The translations under genes and the position numbers were made by a program. A stretch of DNA of 64,000 nucleotides, from contig JAHEDZ010000006.1 in NCBI GenBank assembly GCA_024640955.1, positions 1 to 64,000 on the forward strand, read 5' to 3'. Shown here piece after piece: positions 50,732 to 59,987 of the stretch (position 1 is its first letter; each line of letters begins with the position of its first letter). The notes beneath the pieces are model-generated. The model searched no databases, was not told the origin of the DNA, and saw nothing but the letters and a program-made list of their open reading frames with translations. The stretch is from Oceanospirillaceae bacterium. GTDB lineage: Bacteria > Pseudomonadota > Gammaproteobacteria > Pseudomonadales > Balneatricaceae.

Positions 50732-51204
50732 AGTTAGCTCGAACTGTACGCCTAGATATCTCCGATCAAAATGTCTTTGACCAGCCAGCCGAAAGCGGGG
50801 AGTGGGCCATCTCGGGTGGTTTTCAATTCTCCAATTGGGGTGAGGCTGACCTCAAAGGCAAAGCCAAACAAGCATTCAGCAATGGTTGGTATAGCGTGGA
50901 GTCTGGCGGCCGTGCCAGTTTCGTTAGCGTTTGCGCCATCACCGAGGCGGAACTCGAGAGTGTAAAACGACAACTCGCGCAAACCTTTGTCCAGATCTAC
51001 GGTGCGCCCAGCGTCGATGCCGCAATGCCAGTTGCTGTTGACGAAGTAGAGCAGATGCAAGCGATGTGTGAGGATTTTGACGACAACACCCTGTTAATGG
51101 TGAGCCGAACGTTGACCGACTTAGGCGTAGAAGAGACCTATCGCTCGCGAGCGCCGCAGGATGCTTCGCTCGAAGCCTTTGCGGTTCACGGCAGCTACGA
51201 TTAG
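50728..51204 (+). CDS. DUF6505-like conserved protein of FDH cluster
   Basis: 158 aa KLARTVRLDISDQNVFDQPAESGEWAISGGF; 4-bp overlap with upstream CDS. Confidence 0.65.
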   Translation: MKLARTVRLDISDQNVFDQPAESGEWAISGGFQFSNWGEADLKGKAKQAFSNGWYSVESGGRASFVSVCAITEAELESVKRQLAQTFVQIYGAPSVDAAMPVAVDEVEQMQAMCEDFDDNTLLMVSRTLTDLGVEETYRSRAPQDASLEAFAVHGSYD

Positions 51205-51234
51205 AGATGTTGCTATAGAGGTGAAGGGCTCTAA

Positions 51235-52482
51235 TTAGAGCCCGAAACTCGAATAGGGGATGTAGCGCACAGTTACACCTGGCTCAATCTGTTGAGCTGA
51301 TTCATCTAGCTCGACCAAGCCCTGTGACCAAGCCAACCCTGTGACCCTTCCAGAACCCTCTGAGCTAAACACCTCGACCTTGCCATCACGCACTCTCGCC
51401 CGCAGCAATTCTGAGCGTCCTGGCTTTTTGTTCTTGGTGAAGTTAGCCTGCATCTCAAACCCTTGAGGTTCAAACCACTCGCCTCCTGAAAGCAGCGCCA
51501 TTGCGGGTGCGGCAAACCTCAGAGTACAGACCCACGCAGCAACAGGGTTGCCGGGCAAACCAACTACCGGCGTGCCTTTGTACATCGCCAGCGCTAGCGG
51601 CCGACCGGGCTTCAGAGCGATACGCCAGTTGCTGATTTCACCCTGAGCTTTCAAGGTCTTCGAGACGTGATCCTCATCTCCGGCGGAGATACCACCGCTG
51701 GTCAGGATAATGTCGCACTGTTCAGCGCCCGCATCCAGGGCTTTAACAACCTCTTCCGCTCTATCCAATGCGTGACCGAGATCGACCACCTGATATCCCA
51801 GCTGAGCGACCAATGACATCAACATAGGGCGGTTTGCGTCGTAAATTTGCCAGTCAGTCACATCTGCTCCGACTGGTTTAACTTCATCCCCCGTCGAGAG
51901 CACACCCACTCGTAGCGGCTTGAACGCATCAACCTGGGTTACGCCAACACTGGCTAGAACAGAAATATGTGTAGGTGCGAGACGCGTGCCAGCACCAATA
52001 ATTGCATCACCGGATAAGATATCCTCGCCCGCTTGGCGCGTATTTGCACGCTGCTTCAACGAACCGTTCAGATGCAATACGCCATCGACGGCTTCACAAT
52101 CCTCATCCAACACGACGGTGTCGGTACCGGCAGGCACAACGGCTCCAGTCAGAATACGAATAGCGTGCCCAACAGGCACCTCCGCCTGATAGGGAACCCC
52201 TGCAGCACTGCGGCCATCTACCAGCGGCATCTGCGTATGCACATCCGTAAGAGGGCCAGCAAAAGCGTAGCCATCAACGGCTGAATTAGTACTTGGAGGA
52301 TGGGCACGAGGGGCTAAAACATCTTTCGCCAAGATGCGGCCATTAGCCTCAGCCAGTGGCACCCCTGTTTCGATCTCAACGACCGGATGCAATCGCTCTT
52401 TTAGGCGCGCCAACGCCTCTTCGACAGGAGTCCAGTTAACACCGGGCGGTAGCGCAAAACAGTCGTTACGTAAGGGCTTCAT
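51235..52482 (-). CDS. moeA: Molybdopterin molybdenumtransferase
   Basis: GRILAKDVLAPRAHPPSTNSAVDGYAFAG, VGVLSTGDEV, LTSGGISAGDEDHV, GLPGNPVAAWVC. Confidence 0.95.
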   Translation of the reverse strand: MKPLRNDCFALPPGVNWTPVEEALARLKERLHPVVEIETGVPLAEANGRILAKDVLAPRAHPPSTNSAVDGYAFAGPLTDVHTQMPLVDGRSAAGVPYQAEVPVGHAIRILTGAVVPAGTDTVVLDEDCEAVDGVLHLNGSLKQRANTRQAGEDILSGDAIIGAGTRLAPTHISVLASVGVTQVDAFKPLRVGVLSTGDEVKPVGADVTDWQIYDANRPMLMSLVAQLGYQVVDLGHALDRAEEVVKALDAGAEQCDIILTSGGISAGDEDHVSKTLKAQGEISNWRIALKPGRPLALAMYKGTPVVGLPGNPVAAWVCTLRFAAPAMALLSGGEWFEPQGFEMQANFTKNKKPGRSELLRARVRDGKVEVFSSEGSGRVTGLAWSQGLVELDESAQQIEPGVTVRYIPYSSFGL

Positions 52483-52969
52483 GTGCCTCCTGCACCAGAA
52501 TAAAGTCGACCATTGATTTAACGTCGTTAATATCAAACTCTGGGCCGTCAAAGTCCAGCTTATAGTCGGTTGCTACCGCGATTATATCGGGATCATGGTG
52601 AAAGAGCGGGGTCTGGTCACAGGTTTGCAGGTGTACTTCGATCTTCGGATGACGATGCGATTTCATCCCCTCGACGACAACCCAATCACAGGGACTGAGC
52701 CGCGAAAGTAGCTCATCCAGATCGGGCTCCGGTGAACCGCGCAGTTCGTGCATAACGGCATAGCGCTGACCGCTGGCGAGTATCACCTCGTTTGCACCGG
52801 CGTCTCTGTGTCGATAGCTATCCGTACCTTTCTGGTCGACATCAACAAAGTGGTGGGCATGTTTAACGGAGCTCACGTTGAACCCGCGTGAACTCAGCTC
52901 GCTAATAACCGCTGTAGCGAGGGTTGTCTTACCACAGTTTTTCCAACCGACTATCCCGATAATCTTCAC
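52466..52969 (-). CDS. mobB: Molybdopterin-guanine dinucleotide biosynthesis protein B
   Basis: IIGIVGWKNCGKTTLATAVISEL, VKHAHHFVDVDQKGTDSYRHRDAGA. Confidence 0.94.
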   Translation of the reverse strand: MKIIGIVGWKNCGKTTLATAVISELSSRGFNVSSVKHAHHFVDVDQKGTDSYRHRDAGANEVILASGQRYAVMHELRGSPEPDLDELLSRLSPCDWVVVEGMKSHRHPKIEVHLQTCDQTPLFHHDPDIIAVATDYKLDFDGPEFDINDVKSMVDFILVQEAHEALT

Positions 52970-53553
52970 TTGAGGTGCTGCTCCGCCCAGGCCAGATCCT
53001 CTGGCGTATTGATATTAAAGAAGTCGTTCTCGTTGAAGAGTACCAGAGATTCACCCTGAGCTTGCGTCCATTGGCGAATCTTTCTTACCCCGTCCTTCAA
53101 CGCACTGCGCAGCTCTTCTCGACAGCTCACTTTCCAGCGCCCAAATGTGGGCTGAGGCAGGCGTCCGCGCTGCGGATCAGGTGTTGCAGCCAGTACAACC
53201 GGTGTAGTCTCTGTGCAAAAGCGCTCAACTAGGTCGGCGGGGAAATTTGGGGTATCCGCAGCAACGCTCACTATCCACTCATAGCCCTGCTCAGCGGCCC
53301 AATCCATGCCTGCCAAAACACCTGCTAGGGGGCCTGGATAGTCTGATATCGAATCAGGGACAACGGGTAAACCGAGGTCATCAAAACGACTGAGATCACC
53401 GTTGGCATTAATCACGACGGCATCGACCTGCGGGGCGATTCGCTCAATCACGCGCTCTATTAGGGTTTGTCCGTGGAGTTCAAGCCGGCCTTTATCGACT
53501 CCACCCATACGACTTGCCAGACCGCCCGCCAGAACCACAGCACACTCAGCCAA
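52966..53553 (-). CDS. mobA: Molybdenum cofactor guanylyltransferase
   Basis: CAVVLAGGLASRMGGVDKGRLELHGQTLIERVI; PLAGVLAGMDWA. Confidence 0.95.
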   Translation of the reverse strand: MAECAVVLAGGLASRMGGVDKGRLELHGQTLIERVIERIAPQVDAVVINANGDLSRFDDLGLPVVPDSISDYPGPLAGVLAGMDWAAEQGYEWIVSVAADTPNFPADLVERFCTETTPVVLAATPDPQRGRLPQPTFGRWKVSCREELRSALKDGVRKIRQWTQAQGESLVLFNENDFFNINTPEDLAWAEQHLK

Positions 53554-54415
53554 GTCGAGCTCCTTTACGTTGCATCTTGTCGCTCTCGTCGACCACCAAA
53601 TTGAGGTCCTGATCGTAGATCAAGCGGTGCTGCCCACTCAGGCAGGTAAACTTTTTCCCGCGCATTCGACCAATCAAAGTCAGGCCAACCTGGCGCGCTA
53701 TATCAACACCCCAGGCGGTAAATCCCGAACGGCTTATCAGTGTCGGAATACCCATCAAGGCGGTTTTTATAACCATCTCCGATGTGAGTCGCCCCGTCGT
53801 ATAAAGAACTTTGTCGGCGGCACTGACGCCGTTCATATGCATCCAGCCGGCGATCTTATCAACGGCGTTATGTCGGCCCACATCTTCCATGTAAGCAAGC
53901 ACTTCCTCACCCTGACAGAGTGCTGTCCCGTGAATAGCTCCCGTCTCCATATAGAGGCTCGGCGTATGGTTCACTTTATATGAGAGCGCATAGAAGCTGC
54001 TGGTGTTAACCGGTGTATCCTCCAACTCTAGCCCCTCCAGCCCTGCCATCATATCGCCAAACACAGTACCCACAGCACATCCCGACGTACGTGTCTTCTT
54101 CTCAAGCTTCTCCTCAACGTTAGTCGGCGATGTCGTGCGGACCACAGCGACCTCAAGCTCTTCGTCATAATCTATGGCAGTCACTTGATCAGTCGCTTTG
54201 AGCATCCCCTGATTCAACAGAAAACCGAGCGCAAGGTATTCGGGGTAGTCGCCAATCGTCATCGCGGTGACGATCTCTTGCGAGTTGAGGTAAATAGTCA
54301 GAGGGCGCTCTTCAATCACCTTGATAGATTTGGGATGCCCAAGCTCATCAACGCCCTCCACCTCTCTCGAGAGACGCGGATCATCGGGGTTTGGGACAGG
54401 TTTTTTTTGATTCAT
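53546..54415 (-). CDS. fdhD: Formate dehydrogenase accessory sulfurtransferase FdhD
   Basis: EERPLTIYLNSQEIVTAMTIGDYPEYLALGFLLNQGML; EDVGRHNAVDKIAGW; SGCAVGTVFGD. Confidence 0.95.
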   Translation of the reverse strand: MNQKKPVPNPDDPRLSREVEGVDELGHPKSIKVIEERPLTIYLNSQEIVTAMTIGDYPEYLALGFLLNQGMLKATDQVTAIDYDEELEVAVVRTTSPTNVEEKLEKKTRTSGCAVGTVFGDMMAGLEGLELEDTPVNTSSFYALSYKVNHTPSLYMETGAIHGTALCQGEEVLAYMEDVGRHNAVDKIAGWMHMNGVSAADKVLYTTGRLTSEMVIKTALMGIPTLISRSGFTAWGVDIARQVGLTLIGRMRGKKFTCLSGQHRLIYDQDLNLVVDESDKMQRKGARLG

Positions 54416-54578
54416 CTTTTTATTGCCAGCTCAGGGACTACTAATTTGCGAGGGCCGCTTTTTATCTTTTTACCTTTACGTGCAGGCCAGCCTCTCTGAT
54501 CAGCTAAAAAATCGCAACTGCGGTTCGCTGAGTTGCCTGTCTGTTGTATCCTTAACACTCTGCTTTAGAGAGTAAACC

Positions 54579-55445
54579 ATGTCAGAGTTTTTAACGACCA
54601 AAGAGGTAGCCGAGCTACTGCGCATCAAAGAGCGCAAGGTGTACGACCTCGCAGCTCGCAATACCATTCCCTGCGCCAAGGCGACGGGCAAACTCCTGTT
54701 TCCCAAAGCGGAGATCCGCGCCTGGATGCAGGAGAAGGGAATTAGCTCAGAGACGACGACAGCACCCCAGGCAATCGTGGTTGGCTCACATGACCCAGTG
54801 TTTGAGTGGGCTCTCAGCGCTTCCGGATCCGGCATTCCAACGCTCTTTAGCGGCAGCTTCGATGGCCTGCAGCGTTACAAAAAACGTGAAGGCGTAATCT
54901 GTGCGATTCACATCGAGAATACCGATCAGTCCGGTTGGAACTCTGAAATCATGAATCAAGAGCTCGCGAGCAGTCCGAGTGTGCTTGTACACTGGGCTCG
55001 ACGCGAACGCGGGTTAATCGTTAAGCCGGATACTGATATTTCTGGCTTCACAGATCTCGCTGGCGAACGTCTAGTAGCACGCCAGTCGGGCACGGGTTCA
55101 CAAACTGCTTTTTTATCCCGCGCTGAGCAGGTTGGACTGAATCCAGAAACCCTCAATTTTACTCGCGAAGCGCAAACAGAAACCGAAGCCGCACTCGCTA
55201 TTCTAGAGGATCAGGCCGACGCCGCCTTCGGGCTTCGCTGCTTTGCGGAGCGCTACGGACTCGACTTCATACCGTGCTGTATTGAGTCCTATGACTTGGT
55301 GATCGACCGCCACGCCTATTTCGAGCCACCTATCCAATCTTTACTGAGTTTTATCCGTTCGGCCGCGTTCGCAGCTGAGGCCGCCCGCTACGTTGGCTAC
55401 GACGTAACGGACGCTGGCCAAGTGCTTTTTAATGGAGCCCGCTAA
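54579..55445 (+). CDS. HTH (excisionase/MerR-like) plus PBP-like domain regulator
   Basis: SEFLTTKEVAELLRIKERKVYDLAARNTIPCAKATGKLLFPKAEIRAWM, then a binding-protein-like domain (FTDLAGERLVARQSGTGSQTAFL). Confidence 0.85.
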   Translation: MSEFLTTKEVAELLRIKERKVYDLAARNTIPCAKATGKLLFPKAEIRAWMQEKGISSETTTAPQAIVVGSHDPVFEWALSASGSGIPTLFSGSFDGLQRYKKREGVICAIHIENTDQSGWNSEIMNQELASSPSVLVHWARRERGLIVKPDTDISGFTDLAGERLVARQSGTGSQTAFLSRAEQVGLNPETLNFTREAQTETEAALAILEDQADAAFGLRCFAERYGLDFIPCCIESYDLVIDRHAYFEPPIQSLLSFIRSAAFAAEAARYVGYDVTDAGQVLFNGAR

Positions 55446-55448
55446 ACG

Positions 55449-56267
55449 CTAATTAGCATTAGGGAAAAAAAGCTGATTGCCCGCCACTTTATAGCTGGCA
55501 ATAGCGTTTTGGCCCTTTCCAGAAAGCAGCCAATCGATAAACTTTTGTCCAGCATCAACATTGACGCTAGGGCACTTCTGAGAGCTCACTAAGATAACGC
55601 CGTACTGGTTAAACAGACGCGTATCACCCTCAACATGAATCTGAAAATCACCTTTGTTACCAAATTTGGTCCAGGTAGCCCGGTCAGTCATTGCATAGGC
55701 CCCCATACCCACCGCAATGTTGAGCGTAGCCCCCATGCCAGAGCCCGTTTCACGATACCAAGTGCCTGAACTCTCATCTGGATTTACACCGGTCGCCTTC
55801 CACAGGCGCAACTCCGCTTTGTGAGTACCGGAGTCATCGCCACGAGAAGCAAACAGCGCTTGCGCGGATGCGATCTTCTCTAGCGATTCTGAGACTGAGT
55901 TTGACCCTGTCACGCCTGCTGGATCATCGGCAGGCCCTACAACAACAAAGTCGTTATACATCAGGTCAGAGCGACTGACACCGAACCCGGCTGCAACAAA
56001 CTTCTCCTCAGATGCTTTTGCGTGCACCAAAAGCACATCCCCATCACAACGCTCAGCATTCTTAATCGCCTGTCCGGTGCCAACTGCAACAACATTTACT
56101 TTGACACCGGTATCGGCCTCGACCATCGGCAAAAGATGGTCGTAGAGGCCGGAGTTTTTGGTGGATGTAGTCGACTGTACAATGATTGAGTCGGCCAGCA
56201 CCGCACCACTGATTAGCGACGCGGCCAAAAATGCTGTTGCTGAGGACAAGGCGTTGCGGCTTTTCAT
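55449..56267 (-). CDS. tupA: Tungstate ABC transporter substrate-binding protein
   Basis: SIIVQSTTSTKNSGLYDHLLPMVEADTGVKVNVVAVGTGQAI (TTTS-type motif); SRGDDSGTHKAELRLWK. Confidence 0.88.
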   Translation of the reverse strand: MKSRNALSSATAFLAASLISGAVLADSIIVQSTTSTKNSGLYDHLLPMVEADTGVKVNVVAVGTGQAIKNAERCDGDVLLVHAKASEEKFVAAGFGVSRSDLMYNDFVVVGPADDPAGVTGSNSVSESLEKIASAQALFASRGDDSGTHKAELRLWKATGVNPDESSGTWYRETGSGMGATLNIAVGMGAYAMTDRATWTKFGNKGDFQIHVEGDTRLFNQYGVILVSSQKCPSVNVDAGQKFIDWLLSGKGQNAIASYKVAGNQLFFPNAN

Positions 56268-56299
56268 CGAAGGTCTTCCTTCTGGTAATTTCAGGGTCA

Positions 56300-57025
56300 T
56301 TAGATCAACAGCTCGCCCGCGAGATAGGCTTGAGCCTCCCTCGACACCGGCTGATGAAAGAAGTTTTGAGCGCTCGTATGCTCGGTAATTTTTCCTTGAT
56401 GCAGAAACACCACATCCGAGGCTAGACGCTTAGCCTGACCAATATCATGTGAAACAAAGATTACTTTGACGCCCGCGTCGGCGGCCTGCTGAATCAGACG
56501 TTCGATGATCAACACCGATCCCGGATCTAGACTGGCCGTTGGCTCGTCCAACAGTAAGATTTTTGGCTGCGTCAGAAGAGCACGCGCTAGCGCCAGTCTT
56601 TGTTGCTCACCACCCGAGAGTCTGCGTGCCGGCTGCTTGGCCTTCTCGTACAGATGCACCTCAGACAACAGAGCCTCTATCTGCGCTGCAGTTGCGCCCT
56701 CAGGAGCAGCAAACAGCATGTTCTGCTCGACTGTGCGACGCAGCAGCGTGGGCTTCTGGAACACCATCGCCTGCTCACTTCGAGTCTGTTGCAGCGAACG
56801 GCCAGCGAATTCTATCTCACCCTCAGCAGGCAGCAGGCCGTGAAGTGAGCGCAGAAAAAGGCTTTTACCCGCCCCATTCGCGCCCATTACCAAGGTGACG
56901 CCCGACTCATAGCAGTTCAGCTCCAGCCCACGCAGCAGCTCTTGGCCATTTAAAAGAAGACGCAGCGAGCGCACCGCCAACACCGGTTCATTTAGGTTTG
57001 TTGCGAGCGGTTGTGGGTTAAACAT
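56300..57025 (-). CDS. tupC: Tungstate ABC transporter ATPase
   Basis: [51 protein letters not shown]. Confidence 0.88.
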   Translation of the reverse strand: MFNPQPLATNLNEPVLAVRSLRLLLNGQELLRGLELNCYESGVTLVMGANGAGKSLFLRSLHGLLPAEGEIEFAGRSLQQTRSEQAMVFQKPTLLRRTVEQNMLFAAPEGATAAQIEALLSEVHLYEKAKQPARRLSGGEQQRLALARALLTQPKILLLDEPTASLDPGSVLIIERLIQQAADAGVKVIFVSHDIGQAKRLASDVVFLHQGKITEHTSAQNFFHQPVSREAQAYLAGELLI

Positions 57026-57719
57026 AGGCGTTCCTTTGGGCGAAGGTACGCACAAACATGACCGCCGCGTTGACCAAAAGCGCCATTGCGACCAGAATCA
57101 TACCCAAAGCCAGGGCCATCGCGAGCTCGCCTTTTGCGGTCTCGAGCGCAATCGCTGTCGTCATTACACGGGTAAGGTGATCAATATTGCCACCCACAAT
57201 GATTACGGCCCCCACCTCAGATACGGCACGCCCAAATCCTGCCAAAACAGCAGTGACCAGCGAATAACGGGCATCCCATAAATAGACCGGTACTGCTCGT
57301 ATCTTAGTGACTCTCAGACTCTGAAAAAGCTCGGAGTATTCCAGATGCAGATCCTCCATCGTCTGGTGAGCCAAAGAAGCGATAATTGGCGTAATCAGAA
57401 GGATCTGCGCAATAACCATGGCGGTCGGCGTGTAAAGCAGACCGAGTACACCCAAGGGACCTGAGCGCGAGAGCATTAGGTACACCAGAAGACCGATAAC
57501 GACAGGTGGCATCGCCATTAGAGAGTTGAGGCAGGTTATAACGATGCGTTTACCGGGGAATTGGCTAATAGCCAACAGGGTACCCAGGGGCAACGCCAAG
57601 AGCACAGAAACAGTAAGGGCTGTGAGGCTAACCTCAATAGACAGCAGCATAATCTCGTACAGATCAGGGTCTGCTGAACCGATGAGTGTCATGGCCTCGA
57701 AAAACGAATCAATAAGCAT
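57018..57719 (-). CDS. tupB: Tungstate ABC transporter permease
   Basis: 233 aa; SLMAMPPVVIGLLVYLMLSRSGPLG, GFGRAVSEVGAVIIVGGNI. Confidence 0.88.
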   Translation of the reverse strand: MLIDSFFEAMTLIGSADPDLYEIMLLSIEVSLTALTVSVLLALPLGTLLAISQFPGKRIVITCLNSLMAMPPVVIGLLVYLMLSRSGPLGVLGLLYTPTAMVIAQILLITPIIASLAHQTMEDLHLEYSELFQSLRVTKIRAVPVYLWDARYSLVTAVLAGFGRAVSEVGAVIIVGGNIDHLTRVMTTAIALETAKGELAMALALGMILVAMALLVNAAVMFVRTFAQRNAYV

Positions 57720-57834
57720 AAAACTGCATTTTTTACATTTCTTGTAATTTTTTCGTATTTTTTACCCTAAACGGATCAATTGCAAGCTCAAGAAAAATCA
57801 CTAAGATGTACGAACAACAAAAAAAGAGCCCGAC

Positions 57835-58962
57835 ATGAAGGCAACCCGAGCACTGACTGAGTCATCCGCTGCATTTGCCGACCTAGGTACATTTCTACCT
57901 CTGGTCGTTGGCCTGATTGTGATTGCTGGAGTAGATCCAATAGGTCTGCTCTACGGTTTCGGGCTTTTCGCATTAGGCACTGGACTCTTTTATCGACGCC
58001 CGATACCCGTTCAGCCGATGAAAGCGACCGCTGCTATGGCCGTTGCAGGAATGATCGGTACCGAGGTGTTGATCGCAACAGGCATGATGTTAGGTCTAAC
58101 GCTGATTTTACTTAGTCAGACAAACCTGGTTTCCAAATTCAAACGATTGATCCCACCAACCGTACTGCATGGCATGCGCACCGCTCTGGCGCTGTCACTG
58201 ATTGCGAACGCTTACGCTATTGGAGCAATATCGCTGTATTGGACAGCCGTACTGCTGCTCTTGCTGGTCGGCCTGCAGTTCACTGCCCTGCGTGCCTTTG
58301 GCGGACTGTTAATACTGTTGCTTGGGTGGATGGCTCTCGGTGATTCATCGATAACATCAGCGGTACCGGGGGCGGCGCAAGGCATAATTAGCCTACCCGA
58401 ACTGCAGTTACCTGAAACTGCAGCCTTCGTCTCGGCTCTCGAACTCGCTTATCTGCCCCAACTGGCTCTGACGCTGACCAATGCACTCATACTGACGGCT
58501 GTGATTGCCCAAGACTATTTTCCTGATCACAATAGGCCTGCAACCGAAAAACGCTTAGCGTTTAGCTCAGGTCTGGCTAACTTCCTTCTTGCACCCCTTG
58601 GAGCCATTCCCATGTGCCATGGTGCAGGCGGACTGGCAGCGCATCATGCGATGGGCTCACGCACGGGCTGGTCGATCGCCATCTTCGGCGCAACATGTCT
58701 AGTGTTGGCAGCACTATTTGGCGAGCAGGTGACACACATTCTGACAGCGGTTCCACTTGAAGTAGTGGCAGCACTCGTGCTCTTCGCGAGCTGGCATTTA
58801 GCGGAGCCGGCGAAAATCTTAACGGTAAGGCCCTCATGCCAACTGATCATCGCCGCGATGACTGTTGTTGCACTCTGGGGCGGGTTGATGACGGCGCTCG
58901 TTGTGGGTGTAGCCCTGGAGTGGTCAATCTCCAAGTACGCCCAGCAGAAAACCACTCTGTAG
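57835..58962 (+). CDS. MOT1-like molybdate/sulfate transporter family protein
   Basis: 375 aa; AFADLGTFLPLVVGLIVIAGVDP, RRPIPVQPMKATAAMAVA, GAIPMCHGAGGLAAHHAMGSRTG. Confidence 0.85.
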   Translation: MKATRALTESSAAFADLGTFLPLVVGLIVIAGVDPIGLLYGFGLFALGTGLFYRRPIPVQPMKATAAMAVAGMIGTEVLIATGMMLGLTLILLSQTNLVSKFKRLIPPTVLHGMRTALALSLIANAYAIGAISLYWTAVLLLLLVGLQFTALRAFGGLLILLLGWMALGDSSITSAVPGAAQGIISLPELQLPETAAFVSALELAYLPQLALTLTNALILTAVIAQDYFPDHNRPATEKRLAFSSGLANFLLAPLGAIPMCHGAGGLAAHHAMGSRTGWSIAIFGATCLVLAALFGEQVTHILTAVPLEVVAALVLFASWHLAEPAKILTVRPSCQLIIAAMTVVALWGGLMTALVVGVALEWSISKYAQQKTTL

Positions 58963-59094
58963 GAGGGATGTAGCGCGAAGCGCTATTTCCCGACAACTCC
59001 CAGTGCAAGAACACCCTTGAAGGAGTGACGACCTCTGCGAACCTAACAAGCTGATAACGGGTCGCGAACGTGCCTGCGGCGGATCCCTCCTACA
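58958..59094. repeat. Paired REP-like elements (TGTAGGAGGGAT ... ATCCCTCCTACA)
   Basis: 12-bp perfect inverted arms 58958-58969 and 59083-59094 (boundaries +/-1 nt), between convergent genes. Confidence 0.7.
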
Positions 59095-59096
59095 AA

Positions 59097-59927
59097 CTAA
59101 CCCAAACGCTCAGCGTGCCAGCGCAGGTGATCTTCCATGAAGCTTGAAATAAAGAAGTAGGAGTGGTCATATCCCGGTTGCATTCGCAGCGTTAGATCGA
59201 TACCCGCCTCTTTACAAGCATCAGCCAGCAACCAGGGACGTAAGCCGTCATTAAGGAAACCATCGGCCTCACCCTGATCTACCAAGAGCTCTGGAAAACG
59301 CGCACCATCTTCAATGAGCGCGACGCTATCATAAGCGCGCCACGCAGACTCATCAGCCCCTAGGTATTCGCCCAGTGCACGCTTAGACCAGTCAGCTGTT
59401 GAGGGCTGCACAATTGGCGCGAACGCAGAACAGCTCCTGTAACGATCCGGATTCCGAAGTGCACAAACCAGTGCACCATGCCCACCCATAGAGTGGCCAA
59501 ACACAGCCTGACGCTGGGCATCCAGAGGGTACTCAGCGAACAAAAGCTGTGGCAGCTCCGCAGTTACATAGGAGTACATCTGATAGTTTGCCGCGAAAGG
59601 CTCCTGCGTGGCATCCACATAGAAACCAGCACCCTGCCCCATCTGCCAATCTGATGGATCGAAACCTGCGATAGCTTCGCCGCGTGGACTCGTATCAGGA
59701 CAGACAACGGCAACACCCAGCTCGGCAGCTACACGACGGTACTCACCCTTCTCCATCACATTGGCGTGGCTGCAAGTGAGACCTGAGAGATACCAAACGA
59801 CGGGAAACGGACCCTCACCCGGTGGCAAAAAGAGTGCGAAGGTCATATCGCACCCTGTGGCTTTAGCGGCGTGGCGAATAACCAGCTGCTCGCCACCAAA
59901 GCTCTTGTTGCTTGATAGAACTTCCAT
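59097..59927 (-). CDS. fghA: S-formylglutathione hydrolase
   Basis: LSGLTCSHANVMEKGEYRRVAAELGVAVVCPDTSPRGEA; GHSMGGHGALVCALRNPDRYRSCSAFAPI. Confidence 0.95.
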   Translation of the reverse strand: MEVLSSNKSFGGEQLVIRHAAKATGCDMTFALFLPPGEGPFPVVWYLSGLTCSHANVMEKGEYRRVAAELGVAVVCPDTSPRGEAIAGFDPSDWQMGQGAGFYVDATQEPFAANYQMYSYVTAELPQLLFAEYPLDAQRQAVFGHSMGGHGALVCALRNPDRYRSCSAFAPIVQPSTADWSKRALGEYLGADESAWRAYDSVALIEDGARFPELLVDQGEADGFLNDGLRPWLLADACKEAGIDLTLRMQPGYDHSYFFISSFMEDHLRWHAERLG

Positions 59928-59936
59928 CAGAACTTT

Positions 59937-59987
59937 CCTTTAAAACTGGCCTTTAAAACTGGCCTTTAAAACTGACCTTAAAACTCG
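59937..59987 (-). repeat. ~13-bp tandem repeat (3 full plus 1 degenerate unit) spanning the fghA RBS
   Basis: cctttaaaactgg cctttaaaactgg cctttaaaactga ccttaaaactcg; minus strand gives repeated TTTTAAAGG. Confidence 0.85.
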
